This document shows, piece after piece, positions 34,548-45,799 of a DNA stretch of 64,000 bases (its first letter is position 1; the number at the start of each line of letters is the position of its first letter). The translations under genes and the position numbers were made by a program. A model generated the notes under the pieces. It searched no databases and was not told where the DNA came from. It was given only the letters and a program-made list of their open reading frames with translations. This DNA is from Paratrimastix pyriformis (lineage: Eukaryota > Preaxostyla > Paratrimastigidae): contig JAPMOS010000005.1 in the NCBI GenBank assembly GCA_027972325.1, forward strand, positions 342,001 to 406,000, written 5' to 3'.

Positions 34548-35200
34548 CGCGGAGTGAGTCTGACTGAGCTCTAAAGCCTCAGGGAATAATCGCTGAGGAT
34601 TGTCACACGCACTTGCGTACTCTCGACCTCTTCAACCTTTTTTTGGAATTCCGTCGCCGAACACATTCTCATTCGCGTTTTTTTTTGTTTGAGTTCCGCT
34701 TTTTGGGGCACCGAGACATGAGTCCGAGAATTTGATTGGATGTGACTGTTGTGACCGTTGTGACATTATGACGGATCATCGTTGCCTCTCGGCGAAAACG
34801 GCACACTCCTGACCGGGGATCGGCTCCGGCCAACTTTTGGAGTCGCTTTCCGAGGAGGGAAAGTGATTCGGTTCCGCAGGGATCGTCTGGTATGAACTTT
34901 GCAAGTCCCCCCTCGCCACCTCCCTTCTCGAGAAAGACAAATGGCAGTTCGGTTAGGGGCTTTCACAAGCTGTGGTGATAGCGAATGTTCTGATTCGTCC
35001 GTCGGGCAAAGCGGACCACAACAATGCCCGTTGTGCCCCGGCGGGGCCGAAGCAGCGCGGGGGAAATGAATCAGACCGGTGTGCGCTAGTGTTGAAGCGA
35101 AAGCTGAGCCCAACAGGGACATGTTCCCTTTCCCCGCAATCGTTCGAAGAGGAGTCTTGGTCGAAGAACAATGTATATGATGTGTTGACGCACTTTCCTT
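34548..35200. other. Upstream region of IDH; no gene seen
   Basis: Lower GC than the coding parts, with T-rich patches near 34680. The overlapping open frames on both strands at 34766-35290 do not look like protein from a known family. Probably promoter and 5' UTR of IDH. Confidence 0.4.
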
Positions 35201-35259
35201 ACTGCTCCGAACGTAACGGTGACGTGTCTGCACCCCCCAACCATATTCACTCGGCTCGA

Positions 35260-36735
35260 TCATCGTGAAAGGCGAGAAGGGGCAGCTCAAGTCCTCCGGC
35301 CGATTGTCCTGGCCCCAGGTTCTGGAGGATGTGTCAGCCTGTCTTCAGAACCAGCAGCACATGGGTGGGACAAATTACTATTGGAGATGATTCACCGCTT
35401 TTCGGCTCGCAATCTCTCCCAGCCGATTTTCACCTCCCCAGTCTGCGCACTCCGAGTATTTTCGTCATATCATCTTCGAAGATGGCGCGCGGCAGCTCCC
35501 TTTGCAGATTCCCATCATCTCCTTTGTTCCGCTCTCTTATTTGGCTACCGCTCCCACACTCAGCTCCGCCTTCTTTGTCCCGACTCCCGCATCAAGGCCC
35601 GCACTCCATCTCACACTCCTGATCGGTCGTGGTTGTAGTCCCCTTGCGCAATGTCTTGCCGAATCCATGAATTCCCTTCAGGTGTGCGGGCTTCTGGCCT
35701 TGACAGACCCCGATTGCTTCGGGGCGCTGATGGCGCGTCCCCGGGGGGGTGAAGACGGCCTCCTCGGTCTGAACACAGACTATCCTGCCTGGTTTGTCTC
35801 ACACGCCCGGGGGTGATTCCCACAGACCTCGTCGTCTCTGTCCTCTCCGAGTCGACCCTCCCCTGGGCAGGGCCACTCTCCCATCTTCTCCCGCCCCGGT
35901 TCGCAGTCCCGGTCTGATCCCCGCTGCCCGCAGCTCCCAGGGGATTATCCTCCCACCTGTCTAGGTTGCCCGTCTCTTTCCTCCTCCTCAGACAAGCCCT
36001 GCGCCTGCGCCTGCGCCCTCGCCCCCGGCCTCTCGCACACCCCGGGGAACCCCACCCCCGGCGGCTATCCCCCCACGCCCGTCCGGACCGGGAAGCACCA
36101 CCCCACGACCCGGCGCTCCGGCCACCAACCAGCCCACCGCCTCCATAACCCCAGGCAAATTCTACGTCGATTTGAAGGAGTGCTTCAGTCCGTCCTCCTG
36201 TACGACATCACGTTCACACCTTTTACCACCTTGACTGGCATGCTCGTGTGGCGATGATGACGCTCAGCTGCCCCGGAGACATACCCCATGCCTGAGTGGC
36301 TGCCCCCTGCCCTGCCCCCAAGTTACGAGGCGCCACCCGAGAGCACCCTCTCCCTTGCGCCCGTTCAGGTCCGGAAACCACAGCGGATTGCCTGATGGGA
36401 TGATGCGTGCCGAGAGCGGTGGTTATGATGCGATGCCCTTTTGGGCTGCTGTAGGGTTTGGCTGTGTGCTTTGGCCGCTCCTTGTGTGGCTCGCCATCCC
36501 CCTCGACCAAGTGGCCGATCGACGTCCCAACGTCCGATGCCGGCGCCAGTCGCCACAAGGCGAACTCGCCCACAGTGGAGGAAGAAGCACGCGGGATAAT
36601 CTCCCAGGGAGGCGCGCCAGTGAGAGCGAGCCCGGCGCATGGGCGGATGGCCTCGGGGTTTGCTGATCATGCAGGCCATGTGACGGTCATTCCTCTGGAC
36701 GGGGGGGGGGGGGGGGGGGGGTTAGGCCCATGACG
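35260..36735 (+). CDS. Possible unknown multi-exon gene
   Basis: Several exon-like pieces on the plus strand: KGEKGQLKSSGRLSWPQVLE (35266 on), SEYFRHIIFEDGARQLPLQI followed by PIISFVPLSYLATAP (about 35454-35630), a Pro/Ala segment after 35993, APETYPMPEWLPPALPPSYE before a GTCCGG donor (36270-36369), and SHKANSPTVEEEARGIISQG (36550-36670). The PPSY motif could bind WW domains. I could not join the pieces into one frame or identify a family, so boundaries and even unity are uncertain. Confidence 0.3.
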
Positions 36736-36832
36736 CAAAGATGGAGATCTGGTCGTCCACCCGGGCCCCGTCCTCGGCGGCACGCCCCTCGGGGGCCTCC
36801 TTCACGTTGCTGCCCGCCGCCATCAGGGGTAC
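36722..36832 (-). other. Candidate terminal exon, minus strand
   Basis: After a strong pyrimidine-rich acceptor (ttccttcctcgccccgcag, minus strand) the frame reads VPLMAAGSNVKEAPEG and ends RVDDQISIFASWA with a stop. A G run at 36701-36720 lies just beyond. I found no convincing upstream exon. Confidence 0.3.
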
Positions 36833-36849
36833 CTGCGGGGCGAGGAAGG

Positions 36850-37890
36850 AAAAAGACAGTGTTGTGCGTGCGGATGAACAACGCGGAGGGGCCATCCACA
36901 CCCAACCACCCACGCCCCGACCTCATGTACCCCCCTTTTCACACCCATCATTATTTTTCTGGTGGTGTTGGCGGCTGGTGGACCTCGGGGGGGTCAGGAT
37001 GACTGGGCCGCCACAATGACCCTGGTTCGTGGTCTCCCCCAGCAGGCCGCCGCGCTAAAGGCTCGGTCTGCAGTGTTGAAGTGCCCTCGTTCTTGTCACG
37101 CCATGCTGATCGCCATCGTGATGCTATCTTCACATGAGCGCGGGATGTGGTGCCTGATGGTGACTGGACATGTGTGATGATGACTGCATGATGATGATTG
37201 ATGATGATGATGGTGGTGGTGGTGGTGGGTGGTGGGTGGGTGGTGGGTGGTGGTGTGTGTGCGTGTGTGGGATGCAGACTCGGGGTCTGGCACCGCCGGG
37301 CCACAGTTTTCCAGTGGCCTGAGCTGCTCCCAGCCCTGCGTGACATGCTCCACGCCCAGTGGTCCGTCTCGCTCCCGCCCGCCCGCCCGCCGTGCCGCCC
37401 GCCCGCCGTGCCGCCCGCCCGCCCGCTTGCACCTCTCGTTCCCCTTCGAATCTCACCTCTTTCCAGTCCGCCGGCTGCGGAATCCGTCTGTCTGCAGATC
37501 GCGAAGGAGTACAATATGGCCTGGTGAGCCCTCAATACCGAACGGAATCGAATCGTGACCGGTATTGAGGGTCACAATATGGCCTGGTGAGCCCTCAATT
37601 CCGTTGTTTTGGCGGCACTTTGAGGGGCTTCTGCGCGGTCACCGAACGGAATCGGATCGTGACCGGTCGCAGCCGCAGGTGGCGAGCTGGCTCATTCCCT
37701 GTCATGTGTCCCCAATCCGGGTGGGGGTACACGACGCCGAGGGTACAGCTCCAGCTTTCACCAGATTGATTTCAACAAGCATGTCCGCCGCGTGGAAGGC
37801 TCCCTGAATTTCCGGCGGGGAGGGGAGGGGGAGGGGGAGGAGAGGAGGAGGAGGAGGAGGAGGGAGGGAGGGGGTGATTTGCCCCGGGGA
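36850..37890. other. Unresolved region with repeats
   Basis: Contains GAT/GGT repeats (37175-37260), CCGCCCG repeats (37377-37425), two interleaved short direct repeats (37509-37661) and GGA/GAGG repeats (37815-37870). Two exon-like pieces occur on the plus strand: DDWAATMTLVRGLPQQAAAL before a GTCTGC donor near 37069, and WPELLPALRDMLHAQ before GTCCGT near 37361, followed after an acceptor by ESVCLQIAKEYNMAW and a stop at 37527. They may end a gene that begins upstream, but I could not prove it. Confidence 0.3.
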
Positions 37891-37899
37891 CGACCGGCC

Positions 37900-40145
37900 A
37901 ATTGCCGGAGAAGAAGAACTAATCGTGGCAGAGCAGCCTCAAGATAGTCCCGCTGAAGGCGGGGACGCCACAGAAGGTCTGTTCCCCACCTCTTCTGACT
38001 CGATCTCCTCCATGTCAAGACCTAGCAACTGCGGAAGGCGGTGGCTATCTCGATCTCTGGGAGCGCCTACCATCCGAACTCCTCCGGGCCATCGTGAATG
38101 CCTCTTCGAGTCCACACCGATGCTATACTCAGGTGCTGAGCCTTTCACATGCCATTCGTGTATGCATTTATGGCACTCTGACCGAACTCTCCTTTACTGA
38201 ACCCGATCCGGTCCTGCCCAGCCGCCTCACCACCGATGCCCTGGCCGCGCTGGTCGGGCCCTGCAAAGCCCTTCGCAAACTCAGCTTCCCCGAGGAAGGG
38301 GAAGAGATGAGATTCGTCTTGACCGAAACCGCCTCTGCCGAATGGGTGGATGAGGCCTTTGGGGGACACACCCACTTGGCCGTCCTCTCGCAACTCCCCT
38401 CGCTCTCCGAATTGGTGTTTGAGCGCGTCCTGAGCCACCTGCCAGGGTTGGTGGAGCTCACGATCGATCGGCAAATCACGATGAACACCCGCCTGTTGGG
38501 TGCCCTGGCCCGCTCCTGCCCCGGCCTCCAGGCGTTTCGGTGCCCCGTTGAGATCGACATCGATAGCCTCGTGCCGGACCTCGTTGCGCTGGCGCCCCTC
38601 TCCGGCGTTCTCAAGGAGCTCGACATTCGTGGATGGCTGTGCTCGGAGGAGCGCCTGGCAGCCTTCGTGTGCAGCCTCTCGGCCGTGACCAGCCTGAGGA
38701 TTCCCGGCTGCTCGCCTGCCGCCCTCGAGCCCATCGCCGCTCACCTGACCTCCCTCGAGATGAGTGGTTTGTGCGAGGGGCAAGACCTGCCCGGCCCGGG
38801 GCTCTGCCGACTGGAGGCGCTCTCCTTGTGCATGTTCCCCTTACCCGTTTCCGCGCCGCTGGTTCGGCTGCTCGCCGCAAACCAGGCCACCTTGCGCAGC
38901 CTCAGCCTGATGGCCGTCGGTTCCACTGAAGTGCCGCTCCTGGTGGCCTCGCTGCGCGCCCTGCCCCACCTAACGCGTCTGCGGCTGTACGTGCGTGGCC
39001 CTGACTGCCCCTTCTCGGCCCTGCTGCCACCCGATCTGGCCGACCGGTTGGAGGACCTCGACCTCGAGTTCGAGGTTCCTGATCCGCATCCGGGGCGCAT
39101 CGCCAGCAGGCGCCTTCAGAGACTGCACCTCCACACGGAGACGTGCTTCGAGTCCGGACTGGCGCTGGACTGCCCCGCCCTGGTGGAGCTCGATCTGCCC
39201 AACCTGGCATACGACCGCCTGACCTCCCTGCAGTGCCCTCGGCTTCGCACCCTCAGAGTGCCCGCCGCCCAGTGCCTGGACCGGGCGGCCCCCATGCCCA
39301 ACTTGGAAGAGGCCGCCTTCTGTCGGGGGCCTTCGGAGGACCCCGCCTGGCTGTTGGCCGGGTCGCCGCGGCTGCGAGCGCTCTCCGGCGTCCGATTGAC
39401 CCGGCCCGACCTGTTGGCCAGGCTGTGCGCGTGCCGGTCGCTGGTACGCTTGAAGCTGCACCTGAATGTGACCCGACTCCCCAACCCGCTCGTCCTGCGG
39501 CTGCCGGGACAGCTGGAGCGCCTCGAATTGTACATTGAGATGACCGTTCGCTCGTCCGGAGGACCGCCGGCGCCGCTCGACCTACAGGCAGAGGCCCCGG
39601 GGCTTCTCGACTTCTCCCTGACTAGCACTGACCTTGTCCGGGCATTCTCCCTGACCGACTTGCCCTCTGTCCGGGTGCGGCTGCACAACTGCCCGCGTCT
39701 GGTTCGCCTCTGCCTCAACTCGCCCGCCGCCGCCTTGCACTCTCTTCAGGTGGACGGAGATGCGCAGCCCCGGGTCCTCAGAGTGGGCAACTCTATCCAG
39801 ATGGCCAGCCTGCTTGGCTTGCTGACCCGGCACGGAGCCCGGCTGCAGGACATCACCACTTCGCGGGGGAGACAACGAGCGGAGGCAAGTGAAGACTGGT
39901 CGCGGCTGATGATGGCCCTGTCCGGGCTGCCCCGGTTGGTCATCCTCAGGATGGACGTCTCCGGTGCTCCATCTCCTCTGGCGCTTGCCTGCCCCCAGCT
40001 GCGTACGCTCGTCTTGGACGGGTTGTCCGACAAGGCAAAGCTGGCGCTGGCCTGTCCGATGCTGGAGCAGCTCTTGGGCATCGGGGACCCGACTCACCAG
40101 CTGGAACTGACCATTCCCGCCCCCAAGTTGTGCATCAGGTGGTGA
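37900..40145 (+). CDS. F-box leucine-rich repeat protein
   Basis: A short acidic exon (EEELIVAEQPQDSPAEGG) ends at a GTCTGT donor and joins DLATAEGGGYLDLWERLPSE, then LLRAIVNASSS. This is the F-box core 'LP.ELL..I'. A long intronless stretch of about 680 residues follows, with leucine-rich repeats (LPHLTRLRLYVRGPD, LERLELYIEMTV, LPRLVILRMDVSG, CPQLRTLVLDG). It resembles the F-box/LRR gene at 1316-3405 in type. SCF-type substrate recognition is inferred from the family. No ATG precedes the first exon in the frame I can follow, so the 5' end is uncertain. The intron-poor C-terminal part contrasts with neighbouring genes. Confidence 0.72.
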
Positions 40146-40336
40146 GGGCGCTGTTGAAGTGGATATTCTCCTTCCGATCGGCTTCGTGAAAAAGAGGCCG
40201 TTCATTGACCCGTTTATATGAAGCGACATCGCTCACCACGTAGCGCGTTTGCTGTAATAATTCTTGGCTAAACCTGACGAGTTTTCTGCGTCGAGGAAGG
40301 GATGTTTGACAGGAAGTGCGACTCTGACCGATTGGG

Positions 40337-41772
40337 ATGAGCGACGCAACCGGACCTTCTGAAGATGTGTTGCCCAGAGGCCGCCCGACTCTCCAGCACC
40401 TTTTCGAAACCAATCCATGCGTAAAAGTGAGCGGCCCCATGGTGCGGTATTCGAAATTGCCCGCTCGGCTGCTGTGGAGGAAGTGGGGCTGCGACTTGGT
40501 ATACACGCCCATGTTTGTGGCCAGTTGTTTCGCGGTGAGCCAACGCGCTCGCGACTGTGATTTTACCACCACTCTTCCGGAAGCAAACCCGGCAGATCGG
40601 CCGTTGATCGTTCAGTTCGCAGTTGCCGATCCTCAAATCTTCGTGAATGCATCGAGAATTGCTTTTGCCAACGGATCGTGTGATGGCGTCGATATCAATT
40701 GTGGTCTGTGTGCTTCCTCTTTTTGCTTGCACAACATCAACCACAAAACCCGCGCGCAGGCTGCCCCCAAAAGTGGGTCTGCACCGATGGCTACGGGTCT
40801 GCTGCACTTCGTTGGCTTTTCAACTTGACTTTTCCCTCAGATCTTCGCTCTTGGAGCGGCCACAAGACATTGTCGCGATGCTTCGTGCGGCCCGGGACCA
40901 GATCCCCGAGGTTCCAGTCTCGGTGAAGATACGACACATCCTGGCCGACGACGAGCTCAAGAACCGACACAATGAACCCACGCGGGAGTCGCTCTACAGG
41001 ACGATCGAGTTGGCCAAGGCCGTCCAGGATGCCGGCGCCTGTCCGTCCCGCATCTTGGTGTTGGTGTTTGGTGGTGGATGTACCCCCAGGTGATATACCC
41101 CCCCATGGTGATATGGTAATAGACCCACACGGTGATATACGCACACGGTGATATACGCACACGGCGATATACGCACACGGTGATATATATACACATCATC
41201 TACATCACCCCCAACCCCCACGCACCGTGTATGGACAGGGCTTCTGACGGTCCGGCGCCATCTTGGTGTTGTGGTGGATGTACCCCCTGAGTATCTCATA
41301 CCCATCATCTGCTTCATCCCGTGTATGGACAGGGCTTCTGACGGTCCACGGGCGCACCGCCAAGACCTCCTCCTCTGTGCCTGTGTGCCTGGAGGGCATC
41401 AAGATGATCAAGGAGACCCTCAGCATCCCCGTCATCGCCAATGGAGATATCTTCGCCCCCGATGATGTCCTGCGAACCCAGGAGATGACCGGGGTCCGTC
41501 CGCGGCCTGTGGCTGTGGCTGTGGCTGCGCCTGTGGCTGTGGCTGTGCCTGTGCCTGTGGCTGTGCCTGTGCCTGTGGCTGTGCCTGTGGCTGTGGCTGT
41601 GTGTGTGGCTGTGGCTGTCTGTCTGTCTGTCTGTCTGTCTGTCTGCCTGTCTTCCTGTGCTGCCTACTATGCCTGTGCCTGCATGCGTGCGCGTGCGTGG
41701 GGGGGGCAGGCGCGTGATGCGTGGTGGGCGTGTGATGTCATCCCCTCTCGGGAGTCACCGTTCACTCGCCTC

Positions 41773-41803
<31 letters not shown>

Positions 41804-42110
41804 GGTGAACGGGGTCATGTCAGCCCGGGGGCTTCTCCAGAACCCGGCCCTCTACGCCGGATACAACCGGGTGCCCGCGGCCGCCGTCCAGGACTTCCTG
41901 GATCTGTCCATCCAGTACGGCCTCAGCTACCACCTGCTCCACAACCACCTCATGTTCATGCTGTACCCGGTCCTGGCCCGGGCGGAGCGACGCGAGCTGG
42001 CCGAGTGCGCCTCGCTCTGTGCCCTGATGGACTTCTGCGCGGCGCAGGGGCTCTGGACGCCCTTCGAGAGCAGGCCGGCCGTGGCGGGTGTCACCCCGGG
42101 TATGCTGTGA
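40337..42110 (+). CDS. tRNA-dihydrouridine synthase, DUS4 type
   Basis: Five exons (40337-40703, 40760-40796, 40841-41040, 41333-41493, 41805-42110) join to 356 residues. Motifs: VSGPMVRYSKLPARLL, CDLVYTPMFVAS, PLIVQFAVADP, GVDINCGCPQKWVCTDGYGS (catalytic Cys in GCPQ), VSVKIR, LTVHGRT, IPVIANGDI and NGVMSARGLLQNPALYAGY. This is the FMN-dependent TIM-barrel that reduces uridine 20a/20b in tRNA D-loops. The C-terminal helical part (HLLHNHLMFMLYPVL) matches DUS4L. Intron 3 (41041-41332) contains a partial duplication of the exon 4 junction, and intron 4 carries CTGTGGCTGTG and CTGT repeats and a 22-base C run before aaaaag. Confidence 0.93.
41045..41350 (+). repeat. Tandem duplication across the intron 3/exon 4 junction of DUS4
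   Basis: The block gtgtatggacagggcttctg plus acggtcc occurs at about 41227-41253 and again at 41321-41347, where it forms the acceptor and start of exon 4. The block catcttggtgtt...ggtggatgtaccccc occurs at 41052 and 41259. Between them is a 16-base ACGCACACGGTGATAT repeat (about 41093-41185). Confidence 0.85.
41506..41660 (+). repeat. GTGGCTGTGCCT and CTGT repeats in DUS4 intron 4
   Basis: Imperfect hexamer CTGTGG/CTGTGC tandem followed by perfect CTGT units. Intronic. Confidence 0.9.
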
Positions 42111-42629
42111 GGCTGGCTGTCACCCCGGGTAATATTGTGAGGCGGATGTCACCTCGGATGTCGAGGCTGTCACCCCGGGTGGATATCACCGTGCCCGGGG
42201 CATGTTGAATCCCTTCCTCGATCTGGCAATCAGAAGCAGCTTCCTCTTCACGCTTTCTCCTTCGTGCACAAAACCGCAACGACAACAAATTTACGTTTTT
42301 CTTTCTCACTTTCCTGCAACTCTAAATGGGGTTGTCTCCTTCCCCCCTCCTCCCTCTTCCGAATTTCAAATGATGTCGAATCGATTCGAACCAGCGTGTT
42401 TCGGGCACGTTCGGGGGGGGGGGGAAAAGCAGCGAGCACGAGGGGGGCACAGCCCGGGATGGGGAGAAAGAGAAATATAGAAAGGGAGAGAGGAAATTGT
42501 TGTTGCGGGTGGTGGTGGTGTGGGTTTGACGCAACCGCCCCCAACCCCGCCCCGGGTAAGCACCATCAAGGAAAAAAAGAAAAAATACCAAAATACCCTC
42601 GTTACACAGAGACACGGCAAGGGGAGCAT
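42111..42629. other. Spacer between convergent DUS4 and PSAT
   Basis: Begins with three to four copies of GCTGTCACCCCGGGT (about 42087-42182), starting inside the DUS4 stop region. The rest is CT-rich and G-run sequence with no exon-like stretch. Confidence 0.6.
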
Positions 42630-43935
42630 TTAGTGGGCGGCGGGGGCGGGGGCAGCGGCGGGCTTGGGCTCGGGGGCGGTGGGGTTCTTGGCCTGGAAGT
42701 CGCGCATGAAGGCGACCAGAGCCTGGACGGACTCCATGGTGCAGGCGTTGTAGAAGGAGGCGCGCAGGCCGCCCACGGAGCGGTGGCCCTTGAGGGTGGT
42801 CAGGCCGGCCTTCTCGGCTTCCTTGACGAACTTGTCCTCAAGCTCGGCGCAGGTGCCCAGGATGCGGTAGGGGATGTTCATCAGGGAGCGGCAGGCCGGG
42901 GCCACGGGGACGGTGTAGTACCCGTTGGACTGGGCAATGCAGTCGTAGAGGAGGGTGGCGCGGGCGCGGGCATTGGCCTGCATGGCGGCAAGACCGCCCT
43001 GGCGGAGCATCCAGGCGAAGTAGAGGCCGCACATGTAGATGGTGTAGGTGGGGGGAGTGTTCAGCATGCTGTCGTTCTTCGCCTGGTCGGCCCAGTTCCA
43101 GATCTGGGGGCAGGTGTCAATGGTCCGGCCAAGGAGGTCCTCGCGAACTGAGCGGAGGAGAGAAGAATCAGAATCGACAATGTGATGGCGGAAAAAAATG
43201 CAGACCAATGACAATGGCGAGACCAGCGGGGCCAGCGTTCTTCTGGGCACCGGCGTAGATGACGCCGTACTTGTTGATGTCGGGAATGGGGCGGGACAGG
43301 AAGTCCGAAGACATATCGCAAACGAGGACAGTGCCCTCAGGAACCTCAGGAGCCTCCATGGGGAACTCAACACCGTGGATGGTCTCGTTGGAGGTGAAGT
43401 GGACGTAGGCGGCACCGGGAGTCAGGTTCCAGGTGGAGCGCTCAGGAATGGTGGTGAACTTGGTGGCCTCAGCAGTGGCGGCAACGTTAACCTGGCAGTA
43501 CTTCTTGGCCTATAGAAAATAAGGGGAATTAATAAAGATCCGGAAGAGAAAATAAGTAAAATTGGTCAAAGACATGCCAAAAAAGTGCCAGACCTCCTTA
43601 ACGGCAGTCTGGCTCCAAGTGCCAGTGACAATGTAGTCGGCCTTGCCGCTGGAGCCCTTGAGCAGATTCATGGGAATGGAGGCGAAGGCACCATAAGCGC
43701 CACCCTGGAGGAAGAGAACCTTGTAGTTGGCGGGAAGGTTCAGAAGAGCGCGGAGATCCTGCTGGGTCTTGGCAATGATGCTCTCATAAGCCTTGCTGCG
43801 GTGAGACATCTCCATGACCGACATGCCAGTGCCGTGCCAGTCAAGGAACTCAGCCTGGGCCTGCTGCAGGACCTCAAGAGGGAGGGAGGCGGGGCCAGCG
43901 GAGAAGTTGTGAACGCGGTGAGGAGCGGCGGCCAT
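42630..43935 (-). CDS. Phosphoserine aminotransferase
   Basis: Three exons (43935-43594, 43509-43206, 43147-42630) join to 387 residues. Motifs: [87 protein letters not shown] (PLP-binding Lys in QKN), [16 protein letters not shown] and [15 protein letters not shown]. It is the class-V PLP enzyme converting 3-phosphohydroxypyruvate to phosphoserine in serine synthesis. An upstream in-frame ATG at 44013 exists, but the inner [11 protein letters not shown] start fits the family. The C-terminal Pro/Ala tail ([12 protein letters not shown]) is unusual. Donors are GTCTGG and GTCTGC. Confidence 0.95.
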
Positions 43936-44411
43936 TTCGTGTGGTGGGAGGTTTGGGCGAAGCGGTGCTTCTCTCGGATATCGAACCGGGGCGAGGCGAC
44001 ATGAGTCATTCACATCAAATTGGATGTGACGGTGGGGTCAGTTTTGGTCCGAGCAGGGAACATATTGCACTTCTAATGGCAGATGAGGCACCCGACATCC
44101 ACTTGTAAGTTTCAAATAATTTTTCCGCCCAATTTCTCTGGACCCGGTCGTGCCATGGTGATCATATCCTGGAGCGAGCCGTTCCTCCTTGTCTGGATGG
44201 CTGGTCCACAGAGGTACATTACACTGTTAGACATTGGACTGTCGTGGACCAAAAAAAATCAAAGAGATTTCCGAGATTTCCCACTTTTCAGCCAGTTTTT
44301 CCCGGTGGCTCCCCTGGGTCTCAAAGAGCAATTCAAACAAAATATTCATATTTCATCATTCCTTTGCCAAAAAAATGAAGAGTCAGAACAAGTTTTCTTC
44401 GTGTATGTACA

Positions 44412-45651
44412 TTACGGAGAGGGCCGTAACTCGGCCAGGATGGGGCGGTGGTCCGAGGGGGGGCGGCCATCATACGTCTCGGCCAGGACACCAAATTGCT
44501 CCACCGCCCATCCGCCGCTCACCTGAACAAAGAAGGGGGAATGAGTCACCGGGGGGAAAGAGACCTCGGTACCGACCAGGATATAGTCGATGACGACTGC
44601 GTTGCGCTCGGTCCGCCACCAGGTCGTGCCCGGTTCGGGACGCCCCGCCCCGACGGCACGCCGGGCAGCCTCCGAATATTTGGGGGCGTTGCATTCGAAC
44701 CCCGCCATGGTGCACGTCGGGCCGTGGGGCGGATGGACGCAGCAGAGACGCGTGTCGCGCAGGGCGAGCTGCTGGCGGTGACCTGGCGGCGGCAGCGGAG
44801 GAGGAGGAGGAGGTGGTGGTGGTGGTGTGTGTGTGTGTGTGTGTGGGGGGGCCAAAGAGCAATAACGCGAAAGAAGAGGGGATCGCAGGCCGAGGGAGCC
44901 AACCACAGCGAGAATGAGTCGCCGGGGAGTTGAGTTTCGCCGGACGGACCGTGGGCTCCCGTGAGAACCTGAAGAACGGGACTGAGTCGAAAATGCGATC
45001 GCGCCAGGGTCATGCAGACCTAATACATCTCGCTGTCCGGCTCGGCGTTGAGGTCGCCCGTCAGGACCACCGGGATGCCGCCTGCCTGCCCGAGGTCCCC
45101 CAGCCGGCCAAGAACCAACTTGGCGCTTTGGGTGCGAGCCTCCGGGGAGAGGTAGTCAAAGTGTGTATTGGCGAAAACAAAGACTCGGCCGTTCGTGCGG
45201 TCGCGCCCAGCTGCAGATCCGGGGGAGCGCGGCGTCCCAAGACTGGGACCCCGGTTGGTCAGGCGATTCGGAGAGCCAAAAGGTGCCCTGCTCTTGACAT
45301 TCGAAACGACTTGTCCGGAAGAAGATCGGGTTTTGCTGAGGCCGCAGTGAGAGAAACCCCGGGTATACCGACTCAGACCTCGTTGCTGCCATCACCATAC
45401 CGGCCACGGCCATAGACGGAAAAGGTGTCGCCGAGTCGAGTCGAAAGATCCTCGCGCATTCCGGGGAGGCACTCTTGCATTCCGATAACATCGGCACTAA
45501 TGGAAAGTTGAGAAACTGTCATCCATGAGGGAGGCGCGGACTGGTGGAAGCGGATGAAGTTGGCAACAATATCGCGTCGGTTGGCCCAACTATTGTAACC
45601 ATCCGCAGGGTTATCATAACGTAGATTGAAGGACATACAAATTACATTCAT
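44412..45651 (-). CDS. Endonuclease/exonuclease/phosphatase (EEP) family protein
   Basis: Begins MNVICMSFNLRYDNPADGYN, then ADVIGMQECLPGM (catalytic Glu in MQE), NPIFFRTSRFECQEQGTFWL, SWDAALPRICSW, FANTHFDYLSPEAR, VVLTGDLNAEPDSEM (GD.N motif), VVIDYILVGTEV and PSDHRPILAEL (SDH motif). This is the order of secreted or cytosolic EEP hydrolases of unknown substrate. Between SWA and the FANTHFDY block (near 45200) the frame moves by one base, which looks like an indel. A 27-base in-frame intron (44523-44549) interrupts the C-terminal domain. The join near 44790-45030, across a CAC/CA repeat, is uncertain. Divergent from the gene starting at 45800. Confidence 0.78.
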
Positions 45652-45799
45652 GGTTCGGAGAGAATCTGATCAACAAACTTCTGTCTGTGGCCGAAAGAGC
45701 TTGCAGAACCTTTGGGTGTTTGAGGCTATTTTGCGAAGAGCCGCGAAAGAGCATCCCCTTCGCAACCCCTCTTCGGTTTCTCTCCTTTCAGACCCCACA

